DNA of 6,220 nt from an uncultured Anaerolineaceae bacterium (GTDB lineage Bacteria; Chloroflexota; Anaerolineae; Promineifilales; Promineifilaceae). The notes below the pieces were generated by a model, which saw only the letters and a list, made by a program, of their open reading frames with translations, was not told where the DNA came from and ran no database searches. The position numbers and the translations under genes are program-made. Location: the NCBI GenBank assembly GCA_937967805.1, contig CALBTC010000509.1, positions 1-6,220 of the forward strand. The letters run 5' to 3'. Below, piece by piece: positions 1 through 6,026 of the stretch (within the stretch, counting starts at the first letter, position 1; each line of letters starts with the position of its first letter).

Positions 1-403
1 CGTGATGCGCAAGGTGATGATTTTGGGCCGCATGGCCGGCTGGCCGCTGGAAGCCAACGACATCACTATCGAATCGCTCTTTACGCCGGATTTAGCCGAT
101 TTATCCGTGCCGGAATTTCTGGAAGCCGCCAGCCGGCTCGATGCGGCGATGAACCAGCGCGTGGCGGCTGCCCTGGGTAACAGGCAGGTGCTGCGCTACG
201 TCGCCGAACTGTCCAAAGGGCGCGGCACCGTCGGCCTGAAGCCAATCCCGGCCAGCAGCCCGCTGGCCAACATGAAGTACATCAGCTTCCGCACCGGCTT
301 CTACAACGACGAACCACTGCTCATCGGCGGCAAAGGGGCCGGCGTAGAGATGACGGCCGCCGGCGTGCTGGGGGATATGATTGGGTTGGTCCGTGAACGG
401 TAA
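1..403 (+). CDS. Homoserine dehydrogenase, C-terminal part (ThrA/MetL-like bifunctional type likely); 5' end outside window
   Basis: Homoserine dehydrogenase reduces aspartate semialdehyde to homoserine in the cytoplasm, the branch step toward threonine and methionine. Only the last ~133 codons are present, reading in frame from base 2. The GTG and ATG at 2-7 are internal codons, because the family reads D-V-x-R-K here. Seen: RKVMILGRMAGWPLE aligns with the RKLLILARETG segment I recall from E. coli ThrA, 'QVLRYVAEL' with its VLRYVG segment, and near the end 'GAGVEMTAAGVLGD' is the conserved GxGAGxxVTAAGVxxD stretch closing the catalytic domain. The protein stops about 10 residues later, with no C-terminal ACT domain. 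That fits the bifunctional aspartokinase-homoserine dehydrogenase architecture, or a short monofunctional enzyme, better than the usual Hom with a trailing ACT domain. The aspartokinase half, if present, lies upstream and cannot be confirmed. The stop codon TAA lies inside the inverted repeat described next. Confidence 0.88.
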   Translation, partial: VMRKVMILGRMAGWPLEANDITIESLFTPDLADLSVPEFLEAASRLDAAMNQRVAAALGNRQVLRYVAELSKGRGTVGLKPIPASSPLANMKYISFRTGFYNDEPLLIGGKGAGVEMTAAGVLGDMIGLVRER

Positions 404-447
404 TCCGTAATCCGTATTCGGTGAGATATTTACCGATTACCGTTCAC
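393..447. terminator. Imperfect inverted repeat, possible two-way terminator between convergent genes
   Basis: The arm 393-410 (gtgaacggtaatccgtaa) is the reverse complement of 430-447 (ttaccgattaccgttcac) with one mismatch (406/434), leaving a 19-bp loop. The hairpin overlaps the stop codon of the homoserine dehydrogenase gene and lies just beyond the stop of the convergent lipoprotein gene. A role in ending transcription from both sides is plausible. There is no clear T-run, so a rho-independent terminator is not proven, and a dispersed repeat is the alternative. Confidence 0.45.
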
Positions 448-467
448 AGATTACCGATTACGGTTCA
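394..467. repeat. Three copies of a 17-bp repeat (one inverted, two direct)
   Basis: Copy B (430-446) and copy C (451-467) are direct repeats of the form ttaccgattacSgttca with one mismatch and a 21-bp period. Copy A (394-410) is the same unit inverted, with one mismatch to B and two to C. Copy C runs into the last codons of the lipoprotein gene and supplies its stop (TTA at 458-460 on the plus strand). The repeats fill almost all of the 54-bp gap between the two genes. Confidence 0.75.
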
Positions 468-1999
468 TCCGTCAACAGGAAAAACGGCACCGAAATCGGG
501 CTGCGGTTGCGCTGGAGGGGGACGTCGGCTCCGTCGGGGTCAAATTCATCAGGTTCGCCCGCGTTGAGGTAAAGGGTAGCGTACAGCGTTTCGGTGGCCA
601 GGGTGGGATCGATGGAGATAGCGATGTCGTGGTTGACGCCGGGAGGAACGGCCGTAAACCCCAATACCTCGCCACGTTCCCCGTCATCATCTGCTTCGAT
701 GGCTACCCAGGTAGGCACATCGACCACCACCAAATCCACCGTCAATACCGCCGAGGCCGTGCCGGTGGCCGGCAGCCTTTGGTCCTCCACAATTAAATAG
801 TTGCCCGGCGTCAGGCTAAAGGTGACGGTGCTGGGCAGTCGGCCCTCATAAAAAACAGGTTGATCCACGCGAGGAAAATCAAACTCATCGCCCGGCTCTG
901 TGTCTTCATGTAATCGCAGATGGAGGATGTTGGTCACGGCCGTTTGCAAAACCTCTACCTTTACCCGCTCATTTAAGCCATTTTCCAACGGGGCTGAACC
1001 GATGATCAGGCCCGGTTCGCCATCGTCATCAAAGTAAGCCACCAGCCAGCCGGGGCCATTTGAGATGACGCGCTCTACCTCAAACATGCTGTCCACCAGC
1101 GGCTGGTCCAGCACAAAGATGTCTGGCGGATACGTGGCGGCAAAGTCGGTCACAACCGGTTCGCCCTCGGCCACAAGCGGCTCATCTTCGGCCAGATAGT
1201 CGAAGTGGAGCGGCTCGCCCGCGTCGGCATAGAGGGCGGCATACAGAGTGGGCGTGCCCTGTCGCCAGGGTATGGTCACGGCCACATTTTCATGCCGTCC
1301 TACCGTTAAGGGGATGACGCCAAGCAGTTCACCCATACGGCCGTTTTCCTGAGCATGGATCGCCAACCAGCCATCCTGCGGCAGCAGCACCTCGGCCACC
1401 TGAATGATGCCATCTTCCAGCACCGCTTGCGCTTCTACCGCCACCGCCGGCTCAGAAAGCTGGAAGTCCAGGGCAAACGTCGTGGCAATTTGGGCCGATT
1501 CCCATTCCAGGGGCACGTCGGGGCCGTCCGGGTACTCAAACTGGCCGCTTTCGCCTGCATCGCTGTGCAGCATAGCCACCAGCGTGGGCGTGGCCAATTG
1601 GGGATCAATAGTGAGTTCCAGATTTTGGTTGAGTCCGGTGGCCACATCTATGAAGCCCAACAGTTCGCCCAACTCGCCATCATTCATGGCATACAGCACC
1701 ACCCAACTGTCTTCCGGCGTCACCACGCTGGCAATTTGCAAGTTTCCTTCATCGGTAAGCACCTGGTCGGCGGCGTTGACGATGGGCACGGCGGGGGTGG
1801 GTACCGGCGTGTTGGTGGCGGTGGGTGTGGGCGTGTTGGTGGCGTCGGGAGTTGGGGTGGAAACGGCCGTTTCCGTCTCCCCAATTTCCGCAGCGGTCGG
1901 CGTTAGCGAGGTTGCATCTTCATTGTTGCAGGCCACGGCCAAAAATAGCAGCAGCCCCAGCCACCAACCGCGTAGTATCAACTTAAATATTTTGCTCAT
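458..1999 (-). CDS. Secreted lipoprotein with Thr/Pro linker and four DUF7282-like repeats
   Basis: This 513-residue protein is probably anchored to the outside of the cytoplasmic membrane; its function is unknown. Residues 1-24 are a lipoprotein signal peptide: basic start (K3, K6, R10), hydrophobic core (GWWLGLLLFLAVA) and lipobox AVAC with Cys24 as acceptor. Residues ~30-72 form a low-complexity linker rich in TPTP and ATNTP, common in Chloroflexota surface proteins. Four similar domains follow, at ~73-178, ~185-290, ~293-396 and ~400-509. Each has a hydrophobic 'W-(V/L)-x-(I/L)-x-A/Y' strand, an acidic turn (D/E-G-E-x-G), LGF/LGV, a 'G-x-N/H-x-x' strand, 'T-x-T-L-x-A-x-L-(H/Y)-x-(D/N)-A-G-E', and a final F-D/P-D-V-P segment. 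This resembles the DUF7282 family of archaeal and bacterial surface proteins, recognised by pattern only. The ATG follows a weak GGAT ribosome site and a good promoter. The gene stands alone, convergent with the homoserine dehydrogenase gene. Confidence 0.85.
   Translation of the reverse strand: MSKIFKLILRGWWLGLLLFLAVACNNEDATSLTPTAAEIGETETAVSTPTPDATNTPTPTATNTPVPTPAVPIVNAADQVLTDEGNLQIASVVTPEDSWVVLYAMNDGELGELLGFIDVATGLNQNLELTIDPQLATPTLVAMLHSDAGESGQFEYPDGPDVPLEWESAQIATTFALDFQLSEPAVAVEAQAVLEDGIIQVAEVLLPQDGWLAIHAQENGRMGELLGVIPLTVGRHENVAVTIPWRQGTPTLYAALYADAGEPLHFDYLAEDEPLVAEGEPVVTDFAATYPPDIFVLDQPLVDSMFEVERVISNGPGWLVAYFDDDGEPGLIIGSAPLENGLNERVKVEVLQTAVTNILHLRLHEDTEPGDEFDFPRVDQPVFYEGRLPSTVTFSLTPGNYLIVEDQRLPATGTASAVLTVDLVVVDVPTWVAIEADDDGERGEVLGFTAVPPGVNHDIAISIDPTLATETLYATLYLNAGEPDEFDPDGADVPLQRNRSPISVPFFLLTDEP
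1806..1844. repeat. 15-bp direct repeat encoding the Thr-Pro linker
   Basis: ggcgtgttggtggcg occurs at 1806-1820 and again exactly at 1830-1844, a 24-bp (8-codon) period. On the minus strand it encodes the repeated (D/T)ATNTP(T/V)P unit of the lipoprotein linker. The period is in frame, so expansion or contraction by slippage would only change linker length. Confidence 0.75.
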
Positions 2000-2064
2000 A
2001 AACTATCCAATTTAGCTTAATCATTCATTCCAATACAATAAATGTTGCTGAAAAAGCGAGCAGA

Positions 2065-2092
2065 ATTGTAAAAGAGTCGATAAAAATCTCAA
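2065..2092 (-). promoter_or_regulatory. Promoter of the lipoprotein gene
   Basis: On the minus strand TTGAGA (2092-2087, 5/6 to the -35 consensus) and TACAAT (2070-2065, 5/6 to the -10 consensus) are separated by 16 bp. Transcription would start near 2058, giving a leader of about 60 nt before the ATG at 1999. No operator or riboswitch is evident in the leader. Confidence 0.6.
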
Positions 2093-2142
2093 ATTGTTAC
2101 CCAGTTTACACCGAACGGCCGTGTCCTGCCGTAAGATTAGGC

Positions 2143-2148
2143 TATAAT
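2143..2148 (+). promoter_or_regulatory. Consensus -10 element for the small coiled-coil gene
   Basis: A perfect TATAAT on the plus strand, with no good -35 at 16-18 bp upstream (the only TTTACA, at 2105-2110, is 32 bp away). The expected start is near 2155, leaving a leader of about 110 nt before the GTG at 2263. The weak -35 suggests activator dependence or a weak promoter; this is inferred. Confidence 0.45.
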
Positions 2149-2152
2149 ATCA

Positions 2153-2162
2153 ACAGTACTGT
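2153..2162. promoter_or_regulatory. 10-bp palindrome at the predicted start site, possible operator
   Basis: acagtactgt is a perfect palindrome lying 4 bp downstream of the TATAAT, where a dimeric repressor could block transcription start. No regulator can be assigned, and a 10-bp palindrome in an AT-rich stretch could occur by chance. Confidence 0.3.
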
Positions 2163-2262
2163 AATACTATCCTTGCGTGTGTTGATACTTCCCATCACAG
2201 ATCATTCACCAAACAATTTGTCACTTGCGTAAGAATTTTGAAGTAGTAAGGAAGGGAAAGTC

Positions 2263-2508
2263 GTGGGTAATGAAATTACAAAACGAATTGAACTGGAAAA
2301 GCAGGAGCGAATGCTTCACGAGCGGTTGGCAGATGACACGCGCCGCCTGCAATCAGCGCGGGCCCAGCTGAAATTGTGTGAAGAAGCCTTAGAACAAACG
2401 TTAGCAGAGCTACACGAAATAAAAAAGCGGAAAAAGGAGATTACAGGCCTGCTAGAAAGTATGTGGAACGGCAGCACAAAAGATAGCTCCCTGGAAAAAA
2501 CCACTTAG
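2263..2508 (+). CDS. Small coiled-coil protein with a leucine-zipper pattern, unknown function
   Basis: This 81-residue soluble protein is not one I recognise. The GTG start is supported by a strong ribosome site, aaggaaggg (2248-2256), six bases upstream; no in-frame ATG lies near. Residues ~9-66 are highly charged and form one continuous predicted helix with a heptad pattern. Leucines fall at 22, 29, 36, 43 and 50, each seven apart, with the other core position filled by L11, L18, A32, C39, I53 and I60. The pattern favours a parallel dimer or a partner helix. The single Cys39 is in the core, so a disulfide across a dimer is possible. The helix is followed by a W68-containing, Ser/Thr/Lys-rich tail. 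There is no signal peptide, membrane segment or DNA-binding domain. It has its own promoter region and terminator, so it is a single-gene unit. Length, codon structure and signals argue for a real gene. Confidence 0.75.
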   Translation: MGNEITKRIELEKQERMLHERLADDTRRLQSARAQLKLCEEALEQTLAELHEIKKRKKEITGLLESMWNGSTKDSSLEKTT

Positions 2509-2536
2509 CCACTTTCTAACTTTTTCCTAAGAAACG

Positions 2537-2563
2537 GAGCCGATGATATCATCGGCTCTTTTT
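2537..2563 (+). terminator. Rho-independent terminator, perfect 22-bp palindrome plus T-run
   Basis: Positions 2537-2558 form a perfect palindrome (arms gagccgatgat / atcatcggctc) followed by TTTTT at 2559-2563. It ends the small coiled-coil gene 28 bp after its stop. It also lies just beyond the stop of convergent comEC (2567). Read from the minus strand it is followed only by a mixed cgtttctta tract, so two-way action is possible but weaker. Confidence 0.88.
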
Positions 2564-2566
2564 GCT

Positions 2567-4945
2567 TCAATGAACAGATTCTGCCTGCCATGACATCATC
2601 GTGCCGTCGGTGGTGACGATGATGCTGCCCAGCTCATCCGTGCGCAGCACAATGGCGCCCACGGCCGCAGCCCGTTCCAACATTTCCGGAGCCGGATGGC
2701 CAAAACGATTATCCACCCCCGCCGAAACGATGATGATTTGCGGCTGGACGGCTTGCAAAAAAGGCAGGCTGCTGGAAGAGTTCGAGCCATGATGTCCTGC
2801 TTTGAAGACAAGCGCAGTTAACGGCCGTTTCGCCGCCAACATCTCCGCTTCCCCCATTTCTTCTGCATCTCCCGTAAACAAGAAAGTGAAATCGCCGTAC
2901 ACCAGCCGCATCGACACCGAATTTTCATTGCGGTTTTCTTCGATGAGGATCGGGCCGGGATGGACTACTTCCAGGCGTACCCCATCCCCAATCTGGATGA
3001 TTTCCCCTGCCTGCACCGGACGAATTTCCGTTTTCTGGTTTTCGGCTGCGGTTAGGACCTCATCATAGATGGGCGATTCGCCAAAGCTTTGGCCGTTGGT
3101 GATGAGTTGGTTCACCAGGTAACGATCAAAAACACCCACCAACCCGGAAACGTGATCGGCATCAGGATGGGTGGCAACGAGCATATCGATTTCTTTGTCC
3201 CAAAACGGCATCTGCCGCCCCAGTTGGTCATTGAGTACGCTGGGATACAGGCCGCCATCGACCAATATTTGCCGTCCGCTGGGGGTTTGAATGAAGGTCG
3301 CATCCCCTTGCCCCACGTTCATGAAAATGATATGTAGTTGGCCGTCCGGCTGGGTCATCCCCCAACTGAGAACAAGAACGGCCGTCACCCCCGAAGCCCC
3401 TACCGCCAACCGTTGGGTGATGTTTTGGCGCACGGCCGTAAAAATCCGACTGCGTTGTTCGGCAGGTTGCTTACTCAGCCACGTTAAAGCGGCAATCGTG
3501 CCAAAAATGGCAACCACACCGGCGGCAGAAACGGTGAGGGGAATAGCCGCGCCCGGCACGGCGGCAAACAGCCGCACCATCCAAACGGTGTAGCCCAAAA
3601 AGAGCCAGGCTACCCAGGCAAAAAGCTGCCCCACCGCCGGTAAAACCAGCCCCGTCAACGTGGCCAATCCGCCCCAAATCATCACGGCCGGCTGCACGGG
3701 CAGGATCAGTGCGTTGGCCAGCAAACTGATCAGCGATAGTTGGCCGAAGTAGCCGATCATCAGCGGCAAAGTCAAAATTTGGGCGGCAATGGTGAGAATG
3801 ACCGCCTCTGACAAAACCCCCATCACTTTTTCCACCCACTCCCGCTCCAACCACCGTTCCAGGCCGCGCCGCACCCACTGCGTCAGCGGATCGGCATACA
3901 GCATGAGGCTGAGCGTGGCGGCAAAGCTGAGCTGAAAGCCGACGTCCCACAGGGTAAACGGCCGTATCACCGTCATCACAAATCCGGCTAAAAAGAGCGA
4001 GGCAAAAGCGAAATTCGGTCGTCCCAGCCAGCGGTTGGCAATCAGGTAAATGCCGCCCATGAGCGCCGCCCGCACCACCGAAGCGTCGGCGCCAACCAGC
4101 ACCGTGTACAGGGAGATGCCTACCAGGGCAAACACAACCGAGCCACGCCGCGATAAAAATGGCTCGGCCAACCGCACGAGAATCGCCACCAGGATGGCAA
4201 TATTGAACCCCGATATGGCGATAATATGCGTCATGCCGGTGAGGCGGAATGCTTCCTCCAGTTCAGGCGGCATGCCATTGTCGTTGCCCAACAAAATGCC
4301 GGTGAGCAGCGCCGCCTGCGGCTCGGGGATGAGCTGGGCAATGGTGGCCTGGGCGCGGCTTTTGAAGGCAAAAATCGCCTGATAGAGTGGATTGCCCTCG
4401 TTTTCGGCCAGGACGGTGACGTTGGGCAGGGACATGAGGCTGTGGATGCCCTGCCGCGCCAGGTAGGTGCGGTAGCTGAACGTTTCGCCTTCGGGTGGTG
4501 TTTCCAGGATGCCGGTGACGCGCAGCCGGCTGCCGTAGTTGATGACGGGGAAGCGGTAGGTTTGTACCTGCACCACGCCCTGCATGGGCAGTTGCGTCCC
4601 GCCGCTTACCTGGATGCTGTCTACCTCAACCCGCAAATTGACAAAGCGGTCGCGCACGTCGGGTTCATCCACCACCAGCCCGGTGATGGTGACGTTGCGC
4701 GTGCCGTTGTAGTAGGCGATGTGGTTTTGGTCGATAGTGGGCACGGCCGTTCCATACCGAATCGCCGCCAATGCCAAAACCAGCACACAGGCGGCGCCCC
4801 AGCTGATGGACCGGTGTTTGCGCAGGGATACGGCCGTACCCAACCCCACGCCCGCCACCGCCAACCAGACAGGCCAATCCAGGGCTACAACCGAAGCCAG
4901 CCACAGGCCAAAAAACCAGGCAATTCCCAGATACACAATCAACAT
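2567..4945 (-). CDS. comEC: ComEC/Rec2 family DNA-uptake channel protein
   Basis: ComEC is the inner-membrane channel that passes single-stranded DNA into the cytoplasm during natural transformation. At 792 residues this is full family length. Domains in order: membrane segments at ~1-40 and ~50-66; an outside-facing DUF4131/OB-like region (~70-180); the Competence domain (~210-500), with 'LLTGILLGNDNGMP', 'THIIAISGFNIAIL' (H240-L252; many homologues read SGLH), 'VVRAALMG' and 'WDVGFQLSFAATLSLML', plus about eight further hydrophobic segments; and a metallo-beta-lactamase-like domain (~537-775). The last keeps GQGD (545-548), HPDADH (593-598), TGDAEE (D693) and GHHGSNSSSS (H718, H719), so the proposed nuclease site looks intact. 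The ATG at 4945 follows AAGGA (plus 4955-4959) by about 10 bases. It stands alone, without comEA or comF beside it. No truncation or frameshift is seen. Confidence 0.95.
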   Translation of the reverse strand: MLIVYLGIAWFFGLWLASVVALDWPVWLAVAGVGLGTAVSLRKHRSISWGAACVLVLALAAIRYGTAVPTIDQNHIAYYNGTRNVTITGLVVDEPDVRDRFVNLRVEVDSIQVSGGTQLPMQGVVQVQTYRFPVINYGSRLRVTGILETPPEGETFSYRTYLARQGIHSLMSLPNVTVLAENEGNPLYQAIFAFKSRAQATIAQLIPEPQAALLTGILLGNDNGMPPELEEAFRLTGMTHIIAISGFNIAILVAILVRLAEPFLSRRGSVVFALVGISLYTVLVGADASVVRAALMGGIYLIANRWLGRPNFAFASLFLAGFVMTVIRPFTLWDVGFQLSFAATLSLMLYADPLTQWVRRGLERWLEREWVEKVMGVLSEAVILTIAAQILTLPLMIGYFGQLSLISLLANALILPVQPAVMIWGGLATLTGLVLPAVGQLFAWVAWLFLGYTVWMVRLFAAVPGAAIPLTVSAAGVVAIFGTIAALTWLSKQPAEQRSRIFTAVRQNITQRLAVGASGVTAVLVLSWGMTQPDGQLHIIFMNVGQGDATFIQTPSGRQILVDGGLYPSVLNDQLGRQMPFWDKEIDMLVATHPDADHVSGLVGVFDRYLVNQLITNGQSFGESPIYDEVLTAAENQKTEIRPVQAGEIIQIGDGVRLEVVHPGPILIEENRNENSVSMRLVYGDFTFLFTGDAEEMGEAEMLAAKRPLTALVFKAGHHGSNSSSSLPFLQAVQPQIIIVSAGVDNRFGHPAPEMLERAAAVGAIVLRTDELGSIIVTTDGTMMSWQAESVH

Positions 4946-5038
4946 ATGCAGTTTTCCTTAAATCTGCTTGGACGGCGCTTGCGTCACTCTGAATGGTTGG
5001 CGTGGATTTGTTTCAATACCCAGGCACTGTTACCCCTA

Positions 5039-5066
5039 TTTTTACCGAACTCGCGCAACTGGACAA
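5039..5066 (-). promoter_or_regulatory. Weak candidate promoter for comEC
   Basis: On the minus strand TTGTCC (5066-5061) and TAAAAA (5044-5039) have a 16-bp spacer and match 4/6 each. The start would be near 5032, giving an ~87-nt leader. It is the best pair I found, but the match is modest and comEC may use another or a regulated promoter. Confidence 0.25.
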
Positions 5067-5114
5067 ATTCTCGGCAATATCATCTGTCACTTAATTTCAT
5101 AAATCAGTTAGAAA

Positions 5115-5158
5115 CAGCACGAACCTGATGTTTCCATAGCAGGTTCGTGCTGCTGTTT
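5115..5158 (+). terminator. Strong hairpin with T-rich tail in a divergent region, terminator-like
   Basis: 5115-5127 (cagcacgaacctg) pairs perfectly with 5140-5152 (caggttcgtgctg) around a 12-nt loop, and is followed by ctgtttta. The flank aaacag (5112-5117) can also pair with ctgttt (5153-5158) in an alternative register. Read from the minus strand the hairpin is followed by tttctaa. The shape is that of an intrinsic terminator, perhaps two-way. Yet both flanking genes are transcribed away from this site, so neither ends here. It may end a short unannotated RNA or stop antisense transcription leaving comEC. Confidence 0.6.
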
Positions 5159-5200
5159 TAAGATAGGGCTTGTGTCCCTGTGGAATTCATAGCAGTGGTT

Positions 5201-5209
5201 TGTTACAAT
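5201..5209 (+). promoter_or_regulatory. Extended -10 promoter of the response regulator operon
   Basis: tgttacaat matches the extended -10 form TGnTACAAT (TG at 5201-5202, TACAAT at 5204-5209). The region at -35 (around 5181-5186, tggaat) is poor, as is usual for extended -10 promoters. Transcription would start near 5216, some 47 nt before the ATG at 5263. Confidence 0.55.
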
Positions 5210-5262
5210 ACCGGGGCACTTTTGCAGCAAATCCTACTGAATCAGTCAGCTGGGCAAACAAT

Positions 5263-5979
5263 ATGAATGATTTTCCAGCGGAAGATTACCGCATTTTAGT
5301 TGTTGATGACAGCCAATCCATCTTGGAAATTGTGCGTTCCACTTTGGCTCATCATGGTTTTCAGGTGATGACGGCCGAATCCGGCGAGCGGGCGATGGAG
5401 ATATTGGAAAATGAAGGGCTGCCACACCTGGCATTGGTTGACATAAATATGCCGATGGGCATGGACGGCCTGGAACTGTGCGACAAGATTTTGCAATTTT
5501 GCGATTTGCCCATCATTATGCTAACGGCCGTTGAAGAAACCAGCACCATCGTCGAAGCCATCGACCGGTACGCGGAAGATTATATGAACAAGCCGGTCAA
5601 GTCGGGCGAACTGCTGGCGCGGGTGCGGCGGGTGCTGCGCTCCATCGGCAACTTTGCCTATCCGTTGGAACAGTTTGTCCAGGTCGATGACAATCTTTCG
5701 GTAAATTTTGCCACGCAAACGGCCGTTGTGCAGGGCGAGGAAGTTAGCTTGACGCCCACTGAAGCCAAGCTGCTCTACATTCTCATGCGGCAAAAAGGCA
5801 AAGTGGTCAGCACCGACTTTATGCTGCGCCGCCTCTGGCCGGCCGACACGGATTTTGCCGATGAAGATCGCCTGCGCGTGTACGTTCATCGTCTGCGCAG
5901 CAAAATTGAACGAAAAAAGAGCGGAGGACGATACGTCGTTTCCAAACGACGTAAAGGCTACGCTTTTTTACCCGATTAG
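5263..5979 (+). CDS. OmpR/PhoB-type response regulator (receiver plus winged helix)
   Basis: This is a cytoplasmic two-component transcription regulator of 238 residues, a typical length. The receiver (~9-122) has the acidic pair D15/D16, phosphoacceptor D60 in 'LALVDINMP', T88 in 'IIMLTA' and K110 in 'YMNKPVK', so it should be phosphorylatable. The DNA-binding winged helix (~138-237) shows 'VSLTPTEAKLLYILMRQKG', then 'LRRLWP', 'RLRVYVHRLRSKIE' (recognition helix) and 'GRYVVSKRRKGYAF' (wing). The ATG at 5263 is chosen because the receiver begins within ten residues. An upstream in-frame TTG (5170) would add 31 unrelated residues and would lie upstream of the promoter. The ribosome site is weak. 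No histidine kinase is in the window and the target genes are unknown. A second receiver gene follows at 47 bp with no terminator between, so they probably form an operon. Confidence 0.93.
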   Translation: MNDFPAEDYRILVVDDSQSILEIVRSTLAHHGFQVMTAESGERAMEILENEGLPHLALVDINMPMGMDGLELCDKILQFCDLPIIMLTAVEETSTIVEAIDRYAEDYMNKPVKSGELLARVRRVLRSIGNFAYPLEQFVQVDDNLSVNFATQTAVVQGEEVSLTPTEAKLLYILMRQKGKVVSTDFMLRRLWPADTDFADEDRLRVYVHRLRSKIERKKSGGRYVVSKRRKGYAFLPD

Positions 5980-6015
5980 CTTTGATTTTTTTCTAAGTTT
6001 TCTTTGCAGAAGTTT

Positions 6016-6019
6016 GAGG
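6016..6019 (+). promoter_or_regulatory. Ribosome binding site that fixes the start of the second receiver gene
   Basis: GAGG at 6016-6019 lies seven bases before the ATG at 6027. It supports translation starting there even though the gene is cut by the window edge. Confidence 0.65.
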
Positions 6020-6026
6020 CTTTTTC

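Larger units (their letters stand above)
4946..5262. other. 317-bp divergent intergenic region
   Basis: This region lies between comEC (minus) and the response regulator gene (plus). It is more AT-rich than its neighbours. It holds the comEC ribosome site (AAGGA, minus strand, 4959-4955), a weak comEC promoter candidate, a strong hairpin (5115-5152) and the extended -10 of the regulator gene. I see no convincing protein-coding frame here: the long plus-strand open frame that enters it is the antisense of comEC and has no ribosome site. Confidence 0.7.
648..5726. repeat. Dispersed palindromic octamer ACGGCCGT, 13 copies
   Basis: Exact copies start at 648, 936, 1337, 1863, 2115, 2821, 3378, 3432, 3958, 4743, 4830, 5524 and 5719. 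A random 6.2-kb sequence with even base composition would hold about 0.1. Nine copies read as Thr-Ala-Val codons (ACG GCC GTN), two as Arg-Pro (nnA CGG CCG Tnn), one as Asn-Gly-Arg (nAC GGC CGT), and one (2115) is intergenic. The excess is therefore at DNA level rather than a protein motif. Most copies have A before and/or T after. Near-matches occur at 353, 2661, 3684 and 5371. Confidence 0.9.

Noticed and set aside
1791..1860. G-rich stretch as a possible G-quadruplex
   Set aside because: G-runs of three or more are few and separated by a long loop. The bias is explained by Thr/Pro codons on the opposite strand.
1355..2015. Two overlapping plus-strand open frames of 183 and 203 codons antisense to the lipoprotein gene
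   Set aside because: They read Gly/Val-rich or Ser-rich nonsense from the complement of the TP linker and repeat domains. The minus-strand gene has a signal peptide, repeats and a promoter.
2172..2230. Two copies of cttgcgt upstream of the small coiled-coil gene, 52 bp apart
   Set aside because: A 7-bp match with no symmetry or regular spacing is expected often by chance; a further copy at 4978 has no matching context.
3471..3950. Minus-strand 159-codon open frame inside comEC
   Set aside because: It lies on the same strand in another frame of comEC and reads Gly/Ala/Arg-rich low-complexity sequence with no domain, so it is a frame shadow.
4226..5128. Plus-strand 300-codon open frame across the comEC start and into the intergenic region
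   Set aside because: It is antisense to comEC for most of its length, has no ribosome site or recognisable domain, and its composition follows the complementary strand of comEC. It ends in the hairpin by chance.
5170..5262. N-terminal extension of the response regulator from a TTG start
   Set aside because: The added 31 residues match nothing in the family and the start would lie upstream of the extended -10 at 5201-5209. ATG 5263 places the receiver at the normal distance.
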